Assembly: GCA_963573385.1 (NCBI GenBank)
Contig: CAUYLG010039218.1
Location: 32,216-96,215 of the forward strand
Source of the DNA: Cacajao melanocephalus
Lineage: Eukaryota > Chordata > Mammalia > Primates > Pitheciidae
Direction of reading: 5' to 3'
DNA length: 64,000 bases
Every line of letters starts with the position of its first letter. Positions within the stretch are counted from its first letter, which is position 1. This document shows positions 1 through 12,985 of the stretch, piece by piece. Made by a program: the position numbers and the translations under genes. The notes under the pieces are model-generated. The model ran no database searches, was not told the DNA's origin, and was given only the letters and a program-made list of their open reading frames with translations.

Positions 1-1168
1 TTAGGAAAGTAGGGAAGCAGGGAAGTGAAGGGTAGGCAGATACTCTGGAAGGTAAAAAGTATTTTTGATTCAAAAGAAAAGGTAAGGTAGTTTGAAGAAA
101 ACATGCATCATCTACCAGTTAATCTGGGGTACAATGAAGGTGGTGTTATTTTAACAGTGTTCAGAAAAGACCAATTAATTCTGTGGCCATACAGAAAGAA
201 TGGAAAGACTGCATAAAACAGATTCTGAGGAATATGAATCAATCTAGCAAGGAGCTTTATGATGAAGGACCAACGTGAGCATACAATGCACTGTTATTTT
301 TTTTTTTTAATTAGCAGCATCATTGGCATGCTGATGTTACTGACTTTTGGAGTGGAGCTAGACATGAGCTGCATCTCCTTTGAAATATATTTGGGGTGAA
401 TTGTGAAAACAATATCTAAATTAAAAAAACATTCTAGAGGTGTAGAATTCAAGCTAGAAGAATTGTGCCCTTGGATGTCCCAAGGTCAAATTATAATATG
501 TCATTGAATGAAGGTTCCAATACTTAGAATAATGAAAAAAGTCATATTGAATTTTGTCTTTGCTCTCCCCCCTCCCCAGTGTCTACCAAAAAGGGGAGGT
601 AAACATTCGTGCAAGTCAAGATATTGTCATAGCCAGAATTCATCCCAGCAATCTTTCCTGGAATAGTCACTTAGGATGTATCTGGTGAGGACCCATTGGC
701 ACTTTTAGAGCAATCAGAAAACACCTCAAATTCCTCAAATCTAGTGTAGAAGAAGGCTAATCCATCCCTGTTTCATGAAGCTTCACTGCAACGTCCTAGA
801 ACAGTCATTCTACCCAAATCTTTTGTCCCTACAGCCCAACACTCCGTATGTCTTCATTCATTCTTCACGTGGCTTGATTTCCAAGACTCTCCACCATCTC
901 GGCCACATATCATGTTACACATTCACTATGGAAACTGCACTACTGTGGACACTGCACCACTGTGGATGCTGCACCAAGAGTTCTGAATCCAAGGGCAGAT
1001 TGTTACGAACAGCCCCCTTAAAAGTCTTAAAGTTGACACATCAGTCTGTCAGCAGGTGTCCAGAGCCTCTTATGGGAGACACAATTTTTGACTTATGTGA
1101 TTCAGTGTCCATAACTCTGTATACAAAAGATGCCCGTAGAAACAAAGAGCAGAGTAAAGTCCTTGCAG
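1..1168. other. Unassigned non-coding sequence
   Basis: AT-rich sequence with short A and T runs. I see no gene; a 147-codon plus frame at 775-1218 overlaps the MER5 fossil and has no recognisable product. Confidence 0.5.
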
Positions 1169-1344
1169 CAGTGTTTCTCGAACTTGGCCACCCACCGGAA
1201 CTGCCTGGGGGGCTTTAAAAGATACCCATGCTGAATCCCACCCACCAAGATTCTGATGCAATGCTACGGGGTGCGATCTGGACATCAGGATGTTTGGAAT
1301 CTCCCCAGGCTTGTCTAACATGCAATCGAGCCTGAAGTCCACTG
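1169..1344 (+). mobile_element. MER5A-like hAT-Charlie fossil
   Basis: It starts CAGTGTTTCTCGAACTTGG and ends near ...TCCACTG, with the typical internal GGGGGGCTTTAAAA and GATTCTGATGCAATG stretches. The length of about 176 bp fits the short non-autonomous MER5 family. Confidence 0.65.
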
Positions 1345-2704
1345 CTCTCAGCAATGTGCCCAGCCAGGCCTTCCTGGCATCCCCCATCAGCACAGGATGA
1401 CAGTTGCTCACTCTGATGCTTTCCTTTATTTGATATGGCAAGCATAATCCAAGATGTTGAGCACTGTTATGACAGAGAAACTGAAGTTGGATCTGATGAA
1501 ATGTCTTCAAGAAAACCAGTGCCAAGCCTTGGCTATTCAACTATTAATTACTACTTTCAACCCAGGTTTTAAAGGCTCTTCGTTAGAATCATCTCAGGTT
1601 GATTATGATTGGGGCTTGACTGAGATTACATTGGAAAAAAAAGAAAAAAGAAAAAGAATTGATTGGGGCAAATGTGCCCTTTGGATTTAGTTGGTACTAT
1701 GATTATTAATTAACCTAACTGTAGAGATATCGAGTACATTTCTCCCTCTTGTTTGTAAGAACCCATGAGAGACAAGGCCAATTGCAGACACTGGGGATGT
1801 CCTCATGATAGTGAGATGAACTGCCCAGTTCTCTTCCTATATCTTTACTTCCCTCCAGTTTTGTTGCTTGCAAAACAACAGAATCTACTCTCCATGAAAT
1901 TGTGAGCATCAGTTAGGAAGCAGCCCACTTGGTTCTGGATTTTGTTTAGAGATTTAAGATTAGTAATGGAGGGTGCAGGATGACAAATAGCATTTATACA
2001 CTGTGTCTGCTAGTGGAAAATACCCAACAGTGTACTGTATGCTGACTCTGTCATTTCCTTCCTTCTCTCCTACCTTCCTCCTTCCCTGGCTCTCTCTCTC
2101 TCTCCCTCCCTCCTCTCATGAAAGCACAGCTCCTTTGTCATTCTTTCTTCCAGTCACACAGCCATCTACTCATGCACATCACCATGCTCGTGCCACCACC
2201 GGAGGACTTTCTATCAGCATGAAGACATGGGAATGCCTGGGGAAAAAGGGGTGTGGAGGGCAGGCAGCATCCCTACAACTGCCCTGTAGCATTTGTACAT
2301 TGCTTTCCAACCTTGGCTTCTATCCGTGGCTTTCCTTGTGAGAGCATGTTAACTTTAACCTCCTCGAGAGCAATTTGTTGGATCCTTCAAGGGCTCAAGA
2401 ACTAAACACAGTTTCAGAAGAAACTGAGTAGGTATCTGCCTCCTGGAAACAACATCCACAGAAAAGACTTGATTGCTATGGTCTGATTTATGAACCTGTG
2501 GCTTATATCAGGGTTAACATTTACACTAGCATTAAGGTATTTTCATTGAGATCATTTGTGTTTTGAAATGAATACTACAACATCAAGGAATTGCACCAGT
2601 TGGAGAACAGAAGTGTGTGTGTATGATTTGTATATATAAATATGCACATCAAAGCATTTATTTATTTCAGAGAGCTGTATAACACCATTAGAGTAAAAAT
2701 TGAG
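1345..2704. other. Unassigned sequence with a CT-rich tract
   Basis: No gene seen. A pyrimidine-rich patch (CTTCC/CTCTC) lies at about 2054-2112 and an A-rich patch at 1636-1658. Confidence 0.45.
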
Positions 2705-2925
2705 TGATTCTCTTCTATTTCGGACCCTACTTCTAATATCTCCTGTGTCCCTCTAGGCAAAACCATTTAAACTTTTTATCTTGGTTTCCTTTGTGAGAAA
2801 ATGGGAATAATAGATACCCCTGAGCCATTCTGGAGACATGTTTTGATGCCAGCCCAGTTATGTGATTATAGGAGAAAAAAGCTTTGAGCTTCTGGCAGTT
2901 AGGTGCTACATAAATATTATTAGCA
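2705..2925 (+). repeat. MIR-like SINE fragment
   Basis: The segment with TTTCCTTTGTGAGAAAATGG followed by GGGAATAATAGATACC and, at the end, GGTGCTACATAAATATTATTA matches the core and 3' part of the MIR consensus (tRNA-derived SINE) in order. Confidence 0.6.
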
Positions 2926-4249
2926 AGCTCCTGAGATTTTATCTTTGGAAACTAACAAGCATTTCTCTTCTAAAACCCCTTATCTTTAGCCCCTGGACAC
3001 ATGTTCCTGATAGCTCTCTCTTTATAGAGATCCCCTTGGCTCCACAAGGATAGAGACGGTTCTTTGATGAGAGAGTCACTACCACACACTCAAGTGAAAG
3101 GTATTCATTATGCTTAGCAGAGTCATTGGTAGAGCAGCTGCTGATTCCAGGAAGACAGCGTGGGTGATAGGAAGGGATTAGATCAGGAAGAAAAGGGAAA
3201 CTCTCATTCACTGAGAGGACTTTAAACCTGCAGAAGCATGTCAGTGAGAGGTCTATGTGTGAGTGCCAATGTGCAAAGTAGATGTGCACAAGTTACAGGC
3301 TGGAGACAGATGATGTAATTCAGACCTGAGTGCACTGTGGAACTCTCTTGATGACTTCTCTCTACAAATAGGTTGCCCCTGAATGTATAGATTTGTTCTA
3401 CAGGAGTCCTGCTCCTAACTCATCAGAAAGTAATGTCCTCTGTTGATCTCAAAGGCATTTTCTTCTGTTAAAAGTATTATCCATTCAGCAATATGGAGAA
3501 TGATCATTTGCAAAAATAAAAGAGAAATGTCTAATGGTGGTGGGGGTGGTGGGTGGAATTTCCTCGCTATGTGAGTAGCATTAAGTTCACTGTTAATTTT
3601 TCTCTTCATTTCTGTAATTGGAGACTGATTTATCAAGAGGATATAGAATTCAATGACTAATGCCATTAAATGCTTAAAGAATAAAATAAAAGTAGAATGC
3701 AAAAGGCTTACTCCTGATTAGTTTTCAAGATGTGTCTAGGCACAGGAAAATTAAAAATAATACCACAGTCAATGCTCTGCCTCAGTGATAACAAAAGCTT
3801 CCTTTTTTGGGGGTGAGACTTGGCATAGAAAATCACACATGTCATTCAGCAGTTCTGAAAAATGATGATTGAGGTTTGGACTGGCTTTCCAGGGAATAAA
3901 ACTGGGTGATTTTTTAAAAAGTTCTACTCCTAGAATTTGGGATCTAATCAATCCAGTATCAACTTCAAGGGAATAGGCCAACAGCCGGAGATGAAATTAG
4001 AGGAAAAATAATTAGAATAGCAAGCATAGGTTGGTTTTCCATGCTGTGATTCTGCAGCAAAGGTGGTAATTTGGGAATACTGACTTGGGGAATTTCTTGT
4101 CATGGGAATAAGTTGTGTTTTGTCAGATTTGCTGAGTGTCTCTGGTGAGCTAAACTAGTCAAAACAGAGTGCTGGCCCTGGTATATAAGCTTAGAGCTTA
4201 TATCATATCTACCACTAGCCATTTTTTAATGGAAGAGTTCCCTGATCCA
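2926..4249. other. Unassigned non-coding sequence
   Basis: No gene or clear repeat recognised. The longest open frame (3415-3702, minus) has no known similarity and contains a poly-proline run from (GGTGGTGGG)n DNA. Confidence 0.45.
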
Positions 4250-5040
4250 CCTCACAGGATGTGCGACAGGCGTGTGGCTCACCTGCTCAGTCGCTCAAAC
4301 CCCTGATGGGAGGTAGAGCACACAGACAGGCAGGTGCAGGAGCTGGGGTGAGTGCTTTGGGCTCCGACCTTGCAGTAGTGTCTGGGGGAAGGGGGGTGCC
4401 TGCAGCCCAAGTGTTACAATGCTCTTTTAATCTTGCCATCCGCAAAGGGCTTAAGTGTTAACCAGCTCAGCAGACCCTCTGCCTTTTCACAAGGGCAGAG
4501 GGCCAGTGTGACAGCTTCCTGTATCCCACGCTTTTGCCCAGTGTCCCCAAAGACTCAGGTCACACACACAGGCTTGAAGGATAAATGCGGGATTTTATTG
4601 AATGGTGGAGGTGGCTCTCAGCAGGATGGATGGGGAGCTGGAAGGGGAATGGAGTAAGAAGATGATCTTCCCCTGGAGATTGGCTGTCCAGCAGCCAAAC
4701 TCCCCTCCAACTGCCCCCAGTTTAACTCCTGGTGTTCACACGTTCCTTCCCTTCTCTCTTTCTCTGCCACATCATTCTGCCATTTGTCTGCTTGTCTCCT
4801 CATCTCCTCATCACTTCTGGAGCCTGGGGTTTGGGGTTTATATGGGTACAGGATAGGGGGTCATGGCAGGCAAAAAGGCAACTTTTGGGGCACGAAAACA
4901 GGAATGCCTGTTCTCACTTAGGGCCATGGGTCTCCAGGCTTGAGGGTTGGGTCTTTGCCAAGGAACCACCATCTTCTACGCAGTATTTTCTTGTCTCCTG
5001 TCAATGTCAATTTCATGAATGTGTGGTCACAACATGAACC
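4250..5040 (-). mobile_element. ERV1-type solo LTR (LTR12/HERV9-like)
   Basis: Read on the minus strand, the order is U3-like sequence, a TATA box (CATATAAACCCCAAACCCC near 4832-4850), GAGAGCCACCTCCACCATTC, then AATAAAATCCCGCATTTATCC with the poly(A) signal near 4595. TATA and poly(A) signal are about 240 bp apart, as in class I LTRs. The motif set resembles HERV9/LTR12, but the outer boundaries are approximate and no retroviral internal region adjoins it. Confidence 0.6.
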
Positions 5041-5239
5041 CAGAATTTGGAGGTTATAAAATAGGAGTCTATGCACTCAGTCTACTGGGGTGTCAATTTG
5101 AAGCATCTAATTTGGTAGTGATGAATTAGCATTAGAATCTTTTGGTAGGGGCAGACTTGGACAATCTTCAAATGTAGCAGAATTTTAAAATGAATCAAAT
5201 AACACCTCTCAATCAATACAGTTGCCTCTACCATTCCCC

Positions 5240-5400
5240 AGTTCCTAATTCAAGGGTTATTTTTTTCAGTAACTTTATGTATTCAAAACTGTATTAGATG
5301 CTAGAAATACAAAGATGACTAATACATAATTAATCTCTGTCCCTAAAAAGATGAAAACTAGTGTGGAAGACAGCCAAAAAATTAAAGATTAATCTTACCT
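5240..5400 (+). repeat. Ancient interspersed repeat (L2-like)
   Basis: ACTGTATTAGATGCTAGAAATACAAAG...AATCTCTGTCCCTAAAAAG follows the pattern of a very common old mammalian repeat (GCTAGGTGCTGGGGATACAAAG...CCCTGCCCTCAAGG). The assignment to L2 is tentative. Confidence 0.4.
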
Positions 5401-5540
5401 AGAAAATTCTAGAAACAGGATGAAGCACAACAGAGAAGTATTTTAGGCAACCTCAAGGCATTTAACCCAACTTGGAGTCTTTAGGTAGGTTAGAATATGG
5501 CCAGGAACAAGAAGTCAAAATTCAACAAATTACAACACTG

Positions 5541-5679
5541 CTAATTTTAAAAAATTTTTGCAGAGATAGAGTCTTGCAACATTACCCAGGCTAGTCTTGA
5601 ACCCCTGGTCTTAAGCAGTCGTTCTGCCTTGGCCTCCCAAAGTGTTGGGATTACAGGTTTGAGTCACCACACCCAACCC
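5541..5679 (-). repeat. Partial Alu (AluJ/FLAM-like)
   Basis: CTAATTTTAAAAAATTTTTGCAGAGA through GCCTCCCAAAGTGTTGGGATTACAGG is one Alu monomer on the minus strand. It is strongly diverged. Confidence 0.85.
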
Positions 5680-5892
5680 AGATAATTTCTTTATGGTCAG
5701 TTTTTACACAGAAAGGTAGAGGGAAAATTATACTCTGAGTTTTAAGTTTTATGGCTGGCTTTGGGGAAAAGGGGTTCTTGTTTCTAGGACCCATCATGGG
5801 GAAGAGGGATTCTTGTTTTTAAGGTGCCTCCATGAAGAATGGGTCTGAGAGACAGGAAGGCAGAAGAAGCTGAGAGAGAAAGTTTTGCTTCT

Positions 5893-6084
5893 GAGGCTTC
5901 TTCAGAAGTAGGATTGCTTGAGCCCAGGAGTTCAAGACCAGCTTGGGTAACATTGCAAGACTCCATTTCTGCAAAAATTAAAAAAATATATATTAGCCTG
6001 GTATGGTGGCACACACCTGTAACAGTCCTAGCTACTTAAGAGGCTGAGGCAGAAGGACTGCTTGAGCCCAGGAGTTTGAGGTGC
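5893..6084 (+). repeat. Partial Alu (AluJ-like)
   Basis: GGATTGCTTGAGCCCAGGAG, GACCAGCTTGGGTAACATTGC and AGGCTGAGGCAGAAGG mark an old plus-strand Alu lacking both ends. Confidence 0.85.
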
Positions 6085-7603
6085 GGTGAACTTTCTGAGG
6101 CCTTGATTTTGGGGTATTACTTTCTAAGCCTCAGACGTGGAATCAGTATTCAGGTCATAGAGGAAATTCATATCAGAATCTCTATTTTTTAACTATCAAA
6201 CTCCCTCCCCGCCTTTGCAGATTCTTATGTGATTCCCACATAGGCCACTTGGGGACGGTCTCACCTGCAGGCCTGTCATACACCTTTGGTGGATAGGGAC
6301 AAGAAAAAGACATTGAGTAGCATAAGATAAAGTACTCCCTACTCCACACATTTCAGTAATGGGATCCACATTTTTCAGATGCCAGTCTGAGACCCTTGCT
6401 GAACTTCACAATTCATACAGTGTTAGAGAGTGTGGTTTATGCCCTCCTCTGTGACCTCTAGCCCACATGTGGTTCAGTGACCCTAATGCCACGGAGGCCA
6501 GGATGCTGTGACTGAGATGAGAGCAGGGGTAAGGAGGGTCTTTTCTCTGCTCATGGACTACTGGAAGGAAGTATCTTTTTGGGTGCTGGACAGTGGAGAG
6601 GTCAAGACTGTGGGCAGAAGAACACCGAAGCCAATGTTGGGAATAATTCTCATGCAAGCAAAGACGTGGTGTTTGGCTGGCCACAACCCCAGCCCTTGGG
6701 ACTCCAGTTCCACAGGGATCCAGGATATTGTTTCCATGTACAATATACATCTGCCAGAATCCAGCACTTTCTACCACCTGCCGTGGTATGGCTCTGGTAC
6801 CATGCACCATTACCATGGGCTTCAACTTCTGCAATGACCCCCAATTGATAACCTGCCTATTGAGTTGACCTTACAGAAAAGTCTTTTTGAAGAAAAGTTA
6901 CAGGCCTTCAATCCACTGCCCAAAACTCTCCACTATTAGCCGCCATTGCACACAGAGTTGAAGCCTAAGACATTGCACTTACACATTTTCATGTTATATT
7001 ATTGCATAAATGTTATTAGTTTCTGAGTATCCAGGAGAGCATTTTTTCTGAAATTAAACATATTGAATGTGCCACATTCTTTAGGTCCCCTCAAAGGCCC
7101 CTCTATTCACTCTATTTCAGGAAGGGTGAGGGGACCAGTGAATAACCAAAGGTCCTTGCTTTGAAGGCTGATATGACCATAAAGTTGGTGTATTTCACAG
7201 CCCATGACAGCAGCATCCTCAGATATTATTTATTGTCCAACTTCCCTTCTCAGGCCACACATCCAGCTGCAATGGGGAATGGGACTCAGCAAATTGCAAG
7301 TTCTTGGTTCTATGTTCCAGTTGCAATCTTGCTTTCAGTTTACCTGCCGTTAAAACAGCCTTTGCTGGTAGGACTGCAGGAAGTAAGAATAGATTTCATT
7401 TTACCTGCTGTGCATCAGCAGAAAAAGCAAGTCTTTCTTTTCTCCTTGCAGCTGAGATTTCTCAGAGTTCTTCCTAAATTGGATGTTATATATGATCTAT
7501 TTTATTCATGCCCGCCTGCATACACACCAAAGCCTGATGAGCTCTTGGGGTACAAACCCACACAATGTTTTCCCCAAAAACAGAACATGAGCACATATGG
7601 AAC
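6085..7603. other. Unassigned sequence with overlapping open frames
   Basis: Open frames occur on both strands at 6406-6848 (142 codons minus, 109 and 89 codons plus). No domain, start context or splice structure supports a gene. No repeat family was recognised with confidence. Confidence 0.45.
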
Positions 7604-8146
7604 TGTCAGAGGTGTTTGAACCAGAGCAACTCCATGTTGAATAGGAGCAGGGTAAAATGAGGCTGCGACCTACTGGGCTGCCTTCCCTGGAGGTTCAGGC
7701 ATTCTAAGTCACAGGATGAGTTAGGAGGGTGCCACAAAATACAGGTCATAAAGACCTTGCTGATAAACAGGTTGCAGTAAAGAAGCCAGCTAAAACCCAC
7801 CAAAACCAAGATGGCCACAAGAGTGTCCTCTGGTCGTCCTCACTGCTATACTCCCACCAGCACCATGACATTTACAATGCCATGGCAACATCAGGAAGTT
7901 ACCCTATATGGTCTAAAAAGGGGAGTCATGAATAATCCACCCATGTTTAGCATGTCATCAAGAAATAACCATAAAAATGGGCAACCAGTAGCCCTTGGGG
8001 TTGCTCTATCTATGGAGTAGCTATTCTTTTATTCCTCTACTTTCTTAATAAACTTGCTTTCACTTTATGGACTCAACCTGAATTCTTTCTTGGCAAGATC
8101 CAAGAATTCTCTCTTGGGGTCTAGATGTGGACCCCTTTCCAGTGGA
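7604..8146 (+). mobile_element. ERV1-type solo LTR, copy A
   Basis: It begins TGTCAGAGGTGTTTGAACCAG and ends near GGACCCCTTTCCAGTGG. Inside it has CCAAAACCAAGATGGCC, TTACCCTATATGGTC, the poly(A) signal TTAATAAACTTGCTTTCACT near 8044 and a U5 ending with CTCTTGGGGTCTAGA. The same family occurs at 8581-9118 and, inverted, at 20074-20618. It is a solo LTR; no gag/pol/env sequence adjoins. Open frames here are parts of the LTR, not genes. Confidence 0.8.
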
Positions 8147-8580
8147 AGAACAATTCATTTTATCTTTAGGTCATTACCAAGCATATACAATTATAAATAA
8201 GGAAAATAACATATGATTATAATTTTACTCATAATTTCAAATGTTTTTCATGACTAGCACACCTTTGGTGTATTGGGTCTAAATCAAAGAAAAATTTTAG
8301 GAGTTAAATGAATGAGTTTTTGATATCTTAATGCACTTTGGAGAAAACCAACTGCTGCAAAAAGCTAAAGAAAACAAAAATTAATTGTTTACAGATCAGG
8401 CCATGTGTTTTTCATTTCTGCAATGGCGATGTGATTGAGTCCCATGGAACACAATGAGAATGTGGTCTTCTCCTTTGAGATTGTATTTATTGATAAATGA
8501 AAAAAGGCTAACGAATGCTAATTTGCATGGTTCTCCATGGCCCTCCTTCCTCCCTCCCTTTCCAAGAAGGATGTTGTATC
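8147..8580. other. Sequence between two related LTRs
   Basis: 434 bp of AT-rich sequence without any recognisable retroviral gene or primer-binding site. The two flanking LTRs are therefore best read as separate insertions. Confidence 0.5.
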
Positions 8581-9118
8581 TGTCAGAGGCATTCAAACCA
8601 GAGAGACTCCATCGTGAGTGAAGGCTAGGAAAATGAGGCTGGGACTTGTTGGGCTGCACTCCCAGAAAGTTAGATGTTCCTAGCCTCTAGATGCTTACAG
8701 TTAAGGGAATAGATTGATAACGTGTACTAAAGAGACCGAGACTCAGGAATGTCCTGATATCCCAGTATCTTGAGAACAGAAGCATTCCTAATTTTGCTTT
8801 AAAGGTAATAATATTGATTCTTGCAAAATATAGTAAATAAGAAAATTAATTCTTTATCACAAACCCTGTAGCAGAGCACATCACCCCATGATCTTTTTTT
8901 ATTCTATATATAAACAAGTACTGTACCTAGAGTGGACACTTTCCTCATCTTACCTTCGGAAACACCCTACTCTGTCTGTGGAGCAGCTGTACTTTCACCA
9001 CTTTACTTTGTTAATAAACTTGCTTTCACTTTGCACTATGGACTCGCCCTGAATTCTTTCTTGTGCAAGATCTAAGAACCTCTCTTGGGGTCTGGATCGG
9101 GACCCCTTTCCTGTAACA
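8581..9118 (+). mobile_element. ERV1-type solo LTR, copy B (related subfamily)
   Basis: The start TGTCAGAGGCATTCAAACCAG and the last 120 bp (TTAATAAACTTGCTTTCACTT to GGACCCCTTTCCTGTAACA) match copy A. The middle (about 8690-8990) is unrelated to that of copy A, so it is another subfamily or a recombinant LTR. Confidence 0.75.
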
Positions 9119-10165
9119 CATTCACCTGGTCAGCTGTTATGTTCATCATGATGAAGAAAATAAAACTCTTTTACTTCAAAATGTATTTATGTGATATAGT
9201 TTGAGATGGTTGTTCAGAAAGCCAGCAAACAGGAGGAGCCCTACAAAGCTATCTGGTATGGGGAGATTTGCATCTGCGAATAAATTCTACATGGATGCAG
9301 CAAGGCTTTCTCAGAGACCCTCCTCCCTTGTCCTACTGTAGGAAAGATGGACAGAGAGTCTGACACCTTTGAAGGTCTGAAAGAAACACTTGCCATCTAT
9401 TCTCTCTGAGGTCTACTACCCAGCAGGTTTCATTTATATAACAAGACCACTTCTGCTAGCCTGGCCTCCTCTTCTCCTCCTCCCATAACCTGTGTTGCCA
9501 CGATGCAAGCCTTCATTCTTTCTGATGGAGTGAAAGCTTCTGCACTCCACTGGGGGAATGGAGTTGGGTAATCACCCTATTGATCACCCTACGATGTTCC
9601 CTGTGTGCAGGTTAGTATGTTTGACTTTTCTCCAATTAATTTTGCCTTTCATGAATTGATTTTTCAACAAAACTTCAGAGCAAAAAAGGGAATGTTTTCC
9701 CTTGGCCTCTGCAAGGATAATGAATTCAGATACAAAATGAAACATTTCAGAAAGATTGGGAAAATTTGTATTTTTAAAGATCCAGGAATTTATCTTAGGG
9801 AAAAAAAAGGAATAGTATTGGAAGGAGGATGCAGGAAGAATGAGAGAGAGAGAGAGAAAGGGAGATTGGGGAAAGTGAGGTGGAAGGAGGGTTTGTGCAC
9901 ATCTGACATGCTGGAGAGAGAGTGAGGAGACCAATTGGAGGAATAATAGCTTAAGCGGTTCTAGTGTGTGCCTATCTGAGACACTAGTGAAACAATGGAA
10001 ATTATTTTTTAGAGCTTCTCTGGATATAGGAGACGGTTTCCATTTGAATGGGATGCCGCCATGCTGAGACAGGAAATAAGGCTTTCCTTAAAGGGACCTC
10101 ATAGTTCATCATCCTTTTGAAAAACTTGCCACTCAGGTGACCATGCTGGGTCTGCACTCAACTAT
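9119..10165. other. Unassigned non-coding sequence
   Basis: No gene seen. Mirror-image open frames on both strands at 9584-9934 are a GA-rich tract (AGAGAGAGAGAAAGGG near 9842). Confidence 0.45.
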
Positions 10166-10245
10166 TTAGGTTGGTGCACAAGTAATTGTAGTTTTTGCCA
10201 TTGAAAGTAATGGCAAAAACTGCAATTACTTGTGCAACAACCTAA
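10166..10245. mobile_element. MADE1 (mariner-derived 80 bp MITE)
   Basis: The element is exactly 80 bp, from TTAGGTTGGTGCACAAGTAA to the inverted copy ending TGCAACAACCTAA, around a short GCCATTGAAAGTAATGGC centre. This is the Hsmar1-derived MADE1 palindrome. MADE1 hairpins are the source of the primate miR-548 family, so a transcript through this site would fold into a near-perfect stem. Confidence 0.92.
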
Positions 10246-12985
10246 CCTTCGCTCTTTCTCTCCCAAACTGCAATTATTGGTCCATGAGTCAGAGCTATCC
10301 TCAGCACCTCACCTTCGTCCCCTGACTCCCATCTCAGGCAGTCTGGTTGCTCAAACTTCTTATCACTGATGCCAAAAGGTGAAGACTTCCCACGTCTTCA
10401 ACACCCAGGGTAGCAAATTGCAGGGCCAGTTCAAATGTTAATAGCGTGTCTGTAATATATACGTAGCCACATATAGCACCATTTTTATGAAGGCTTAACA
10501 AGATTTATTCATTTTCCCTGTCATTTCCATAGGAAGCTGCTCTTTGTAACCCAGCGAAGGCACCAGTTCCCTATCCAAAGTGGCATTAAAGAGATTCTCT
10601 AACAAAAAATGAAATGCAATTAGGGACCTGCTGTTCATGTTTGAATGCTTAATATCAGCCTCATGGCTGGCACTATCCATATCAGATGCCGGCCAATGTA
10701 GCAAAGTGTGTGGGTGATCCCAGTGTCTGAACCCATCCCAGAGTTGGATAGCTCATGCCCTCTGTGTATTAACAATTGGACGTGGGATTGTATCACTACC
10801 TTGGACTGGCCACTGAGAGGTGGCCCAGAGCCACTGTGAGAGGCAGCCTGGTGGGTTTTGAGAACGGCACAGCCAATTCACACACGTGTCTGCTGGAATC
10901 GCCAGGGCAGGGGCTTTCTGGCTCTTCTCCTCACCTTCAGCATGTGTAGAGAGGTCATGAGGACAGACAAGTGCTTGATGAAGCTCTCAGGGTCTTTTGC
11001 TTCCATTATGGCTAGTTTCTTATCTTTTCGAGTTGCAAATGGTATACCTGCTCAAATACATGTCCTTTTATTATGTAAAAAAGTAATGTGTTGCCTTTTT
11101 ATTGAAATGGCAAGTGTATGGGAAAGTTATTTTTGATTTGGAACAAACAGATAGGGAAAAAAAATCATCCCAATGGGCCACCTCAACTGGTACCTAACTC
11201 CTTTGCAACCTGGAAATAATTGGAAGAAAGGACTTCTGCTATAGACTACAGACCCTCAGAAACCAAAATGCATATAGTGTCCACCCCACAAATGCCTTTA
11301 ATGCACCCCCCTTATTTTCTGTTACATTGCCCTCCCAATTGCTCAACACTACCAGAAGATGTGTTCTGTAGAACTGTCATGAACTGTTGGTTAACGCTTG
11401 ATGCTTTGAAATGTCACAAGCAAATTATTTTTTGTTGCAAATTTGCTCAAAATTATGCACATGCAGACTTTTGTGGGTGGGCTCTCAGATTTATCATTAA
11501 TCATGTCTTAGTGATTTATTACTATGGATATTAGTATGTCAAAACTACAGCTATAAATGCAGATGTGCACATTGGTGTTGAGAATGGAACCCAGCAATGG
11601 CTGGGTATGATTTTTGAGGACATTCGCTGGAATGTTGCATTCACAAAATGTCTATAATCTGCCCCACTTTCTGAGACTTGCTGCAAACTCATAAAAGCAA
11701 ATGAAGGATAGGCTACTACCCAATTTTCAGGACAATATAGTATGGCTGATTTTATGCAAAATTAATTACAGCATTACAGACTGAATTGTTCTTTGCCCAA
11801 GTGGTTTTCTCATCCACCTCCAAAATCATTTCATCCCTTGCCATTGTCAGCATCCTCGGGGTTTATCGGTATCATTCAAACCACTTCATCCTCATCATTA
11901 ACAGACTGGACTGTGGGCATCATCTCGGCCATGTCAGTACTTTACTCTACCTTCCTTCTGTTGATACTGAGATAAAGGAGGAATTCTGTCTTCTACTTTA
12001 CGAATCCATGCTGAAGTAAGGGCATGGTCTGAAGTCCACAGCTGTTTTATCTATGCCAAGAGAAGTCCTGAGGGCAAAGGTGACGCAGCACACAATGATC
12101 TCAGAGTCCTCCTGTATGTGTTTGAGATGTCTTCACCTACCAATATTGCATGAAGTACATCCTGTTTCTCAGGCTCTGGATTTATGAAACAGAGCTGGGA
12201 AAATGGAGATCTGGAAATGACTAAGACTTGATTTAAAGGTTAAATTAAAACTACGAGTACAGCAAAGTAAGATTTCCCATGGTAGCTACATGATGGGCTA
12301 AATGTATCCTCAAGTTTTCTCTGCAGAGGTTGGTCCCATTCTTAATCACAAAGTGATCCACAGGTCCAGTCAATAAGGCAATGGGAGCAGTCAAAAGCAA
12401 AGTGTATTAGGATGTGAAAATTACTATGGAGCACACACGTAAGATTCTGGCCTCTGCTGCCAGAACCTCTGGGTTCAAAATTTGGCACTGTCAGGGACTG
12501 CTCATTTTAAGAATTATATCAATGCCCTGGGCTTCCACTGCTTTCTCTCTGAAATGAGGGTATATAGAGCGTGCTATTGTTTCTGGAATATCACATATGA
12601 GTAAGGGAGGGATTTCCTCTTACAGCCAGGAAGGAATAACATAGACTGGCTTACCTCTCCTACCTGAAACAACCAGAAAAACAAACAAAATACATGAAAG
12701 AGTGGTTTAATGACTCTGGAAATAGGGCAATGAAGGACAGTGCTCCCTGAGAGCCAGGAAACTAACAAGGTGGGCACCATGTTTGTCACAGCTTACTACC
12801 TTGACAGAGTTGTAGTGCACACAAACCACTCTGGGGAAAGAAACGTCTGAAATAGAGAAAATAGTGCGTAGTGCTCACACAGGGCTGGACAGAGTGTCTG
12901 TTTCCATCAGCCAGACTGAAAAAAACCTTATAATTCATGAGCCATTTGGCTAGACTACTCAGAAAGGTCTTGCATGAATAGTGGG
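10246..12985. other. Unassigned non-coding sequence
   Basis: 2.7 kb without a supported gene. Open frames of 60-104 codons (10858-11136, 11220-11534, 11786-12019 plus) show no recognisable domain. No clear young repeat. Confidence 0.45.

Noticed and set aside
6406..6848. Cluster of overlapping frames on both strands
   Set aside because: Stop-poor composition explains them; no conserved motif.
7729..8020. Open frame resembling one at 20211-20468
   Set aside because: The similarity is at DNA level because both lie in LTRs of one family; LTRs do not encode this.
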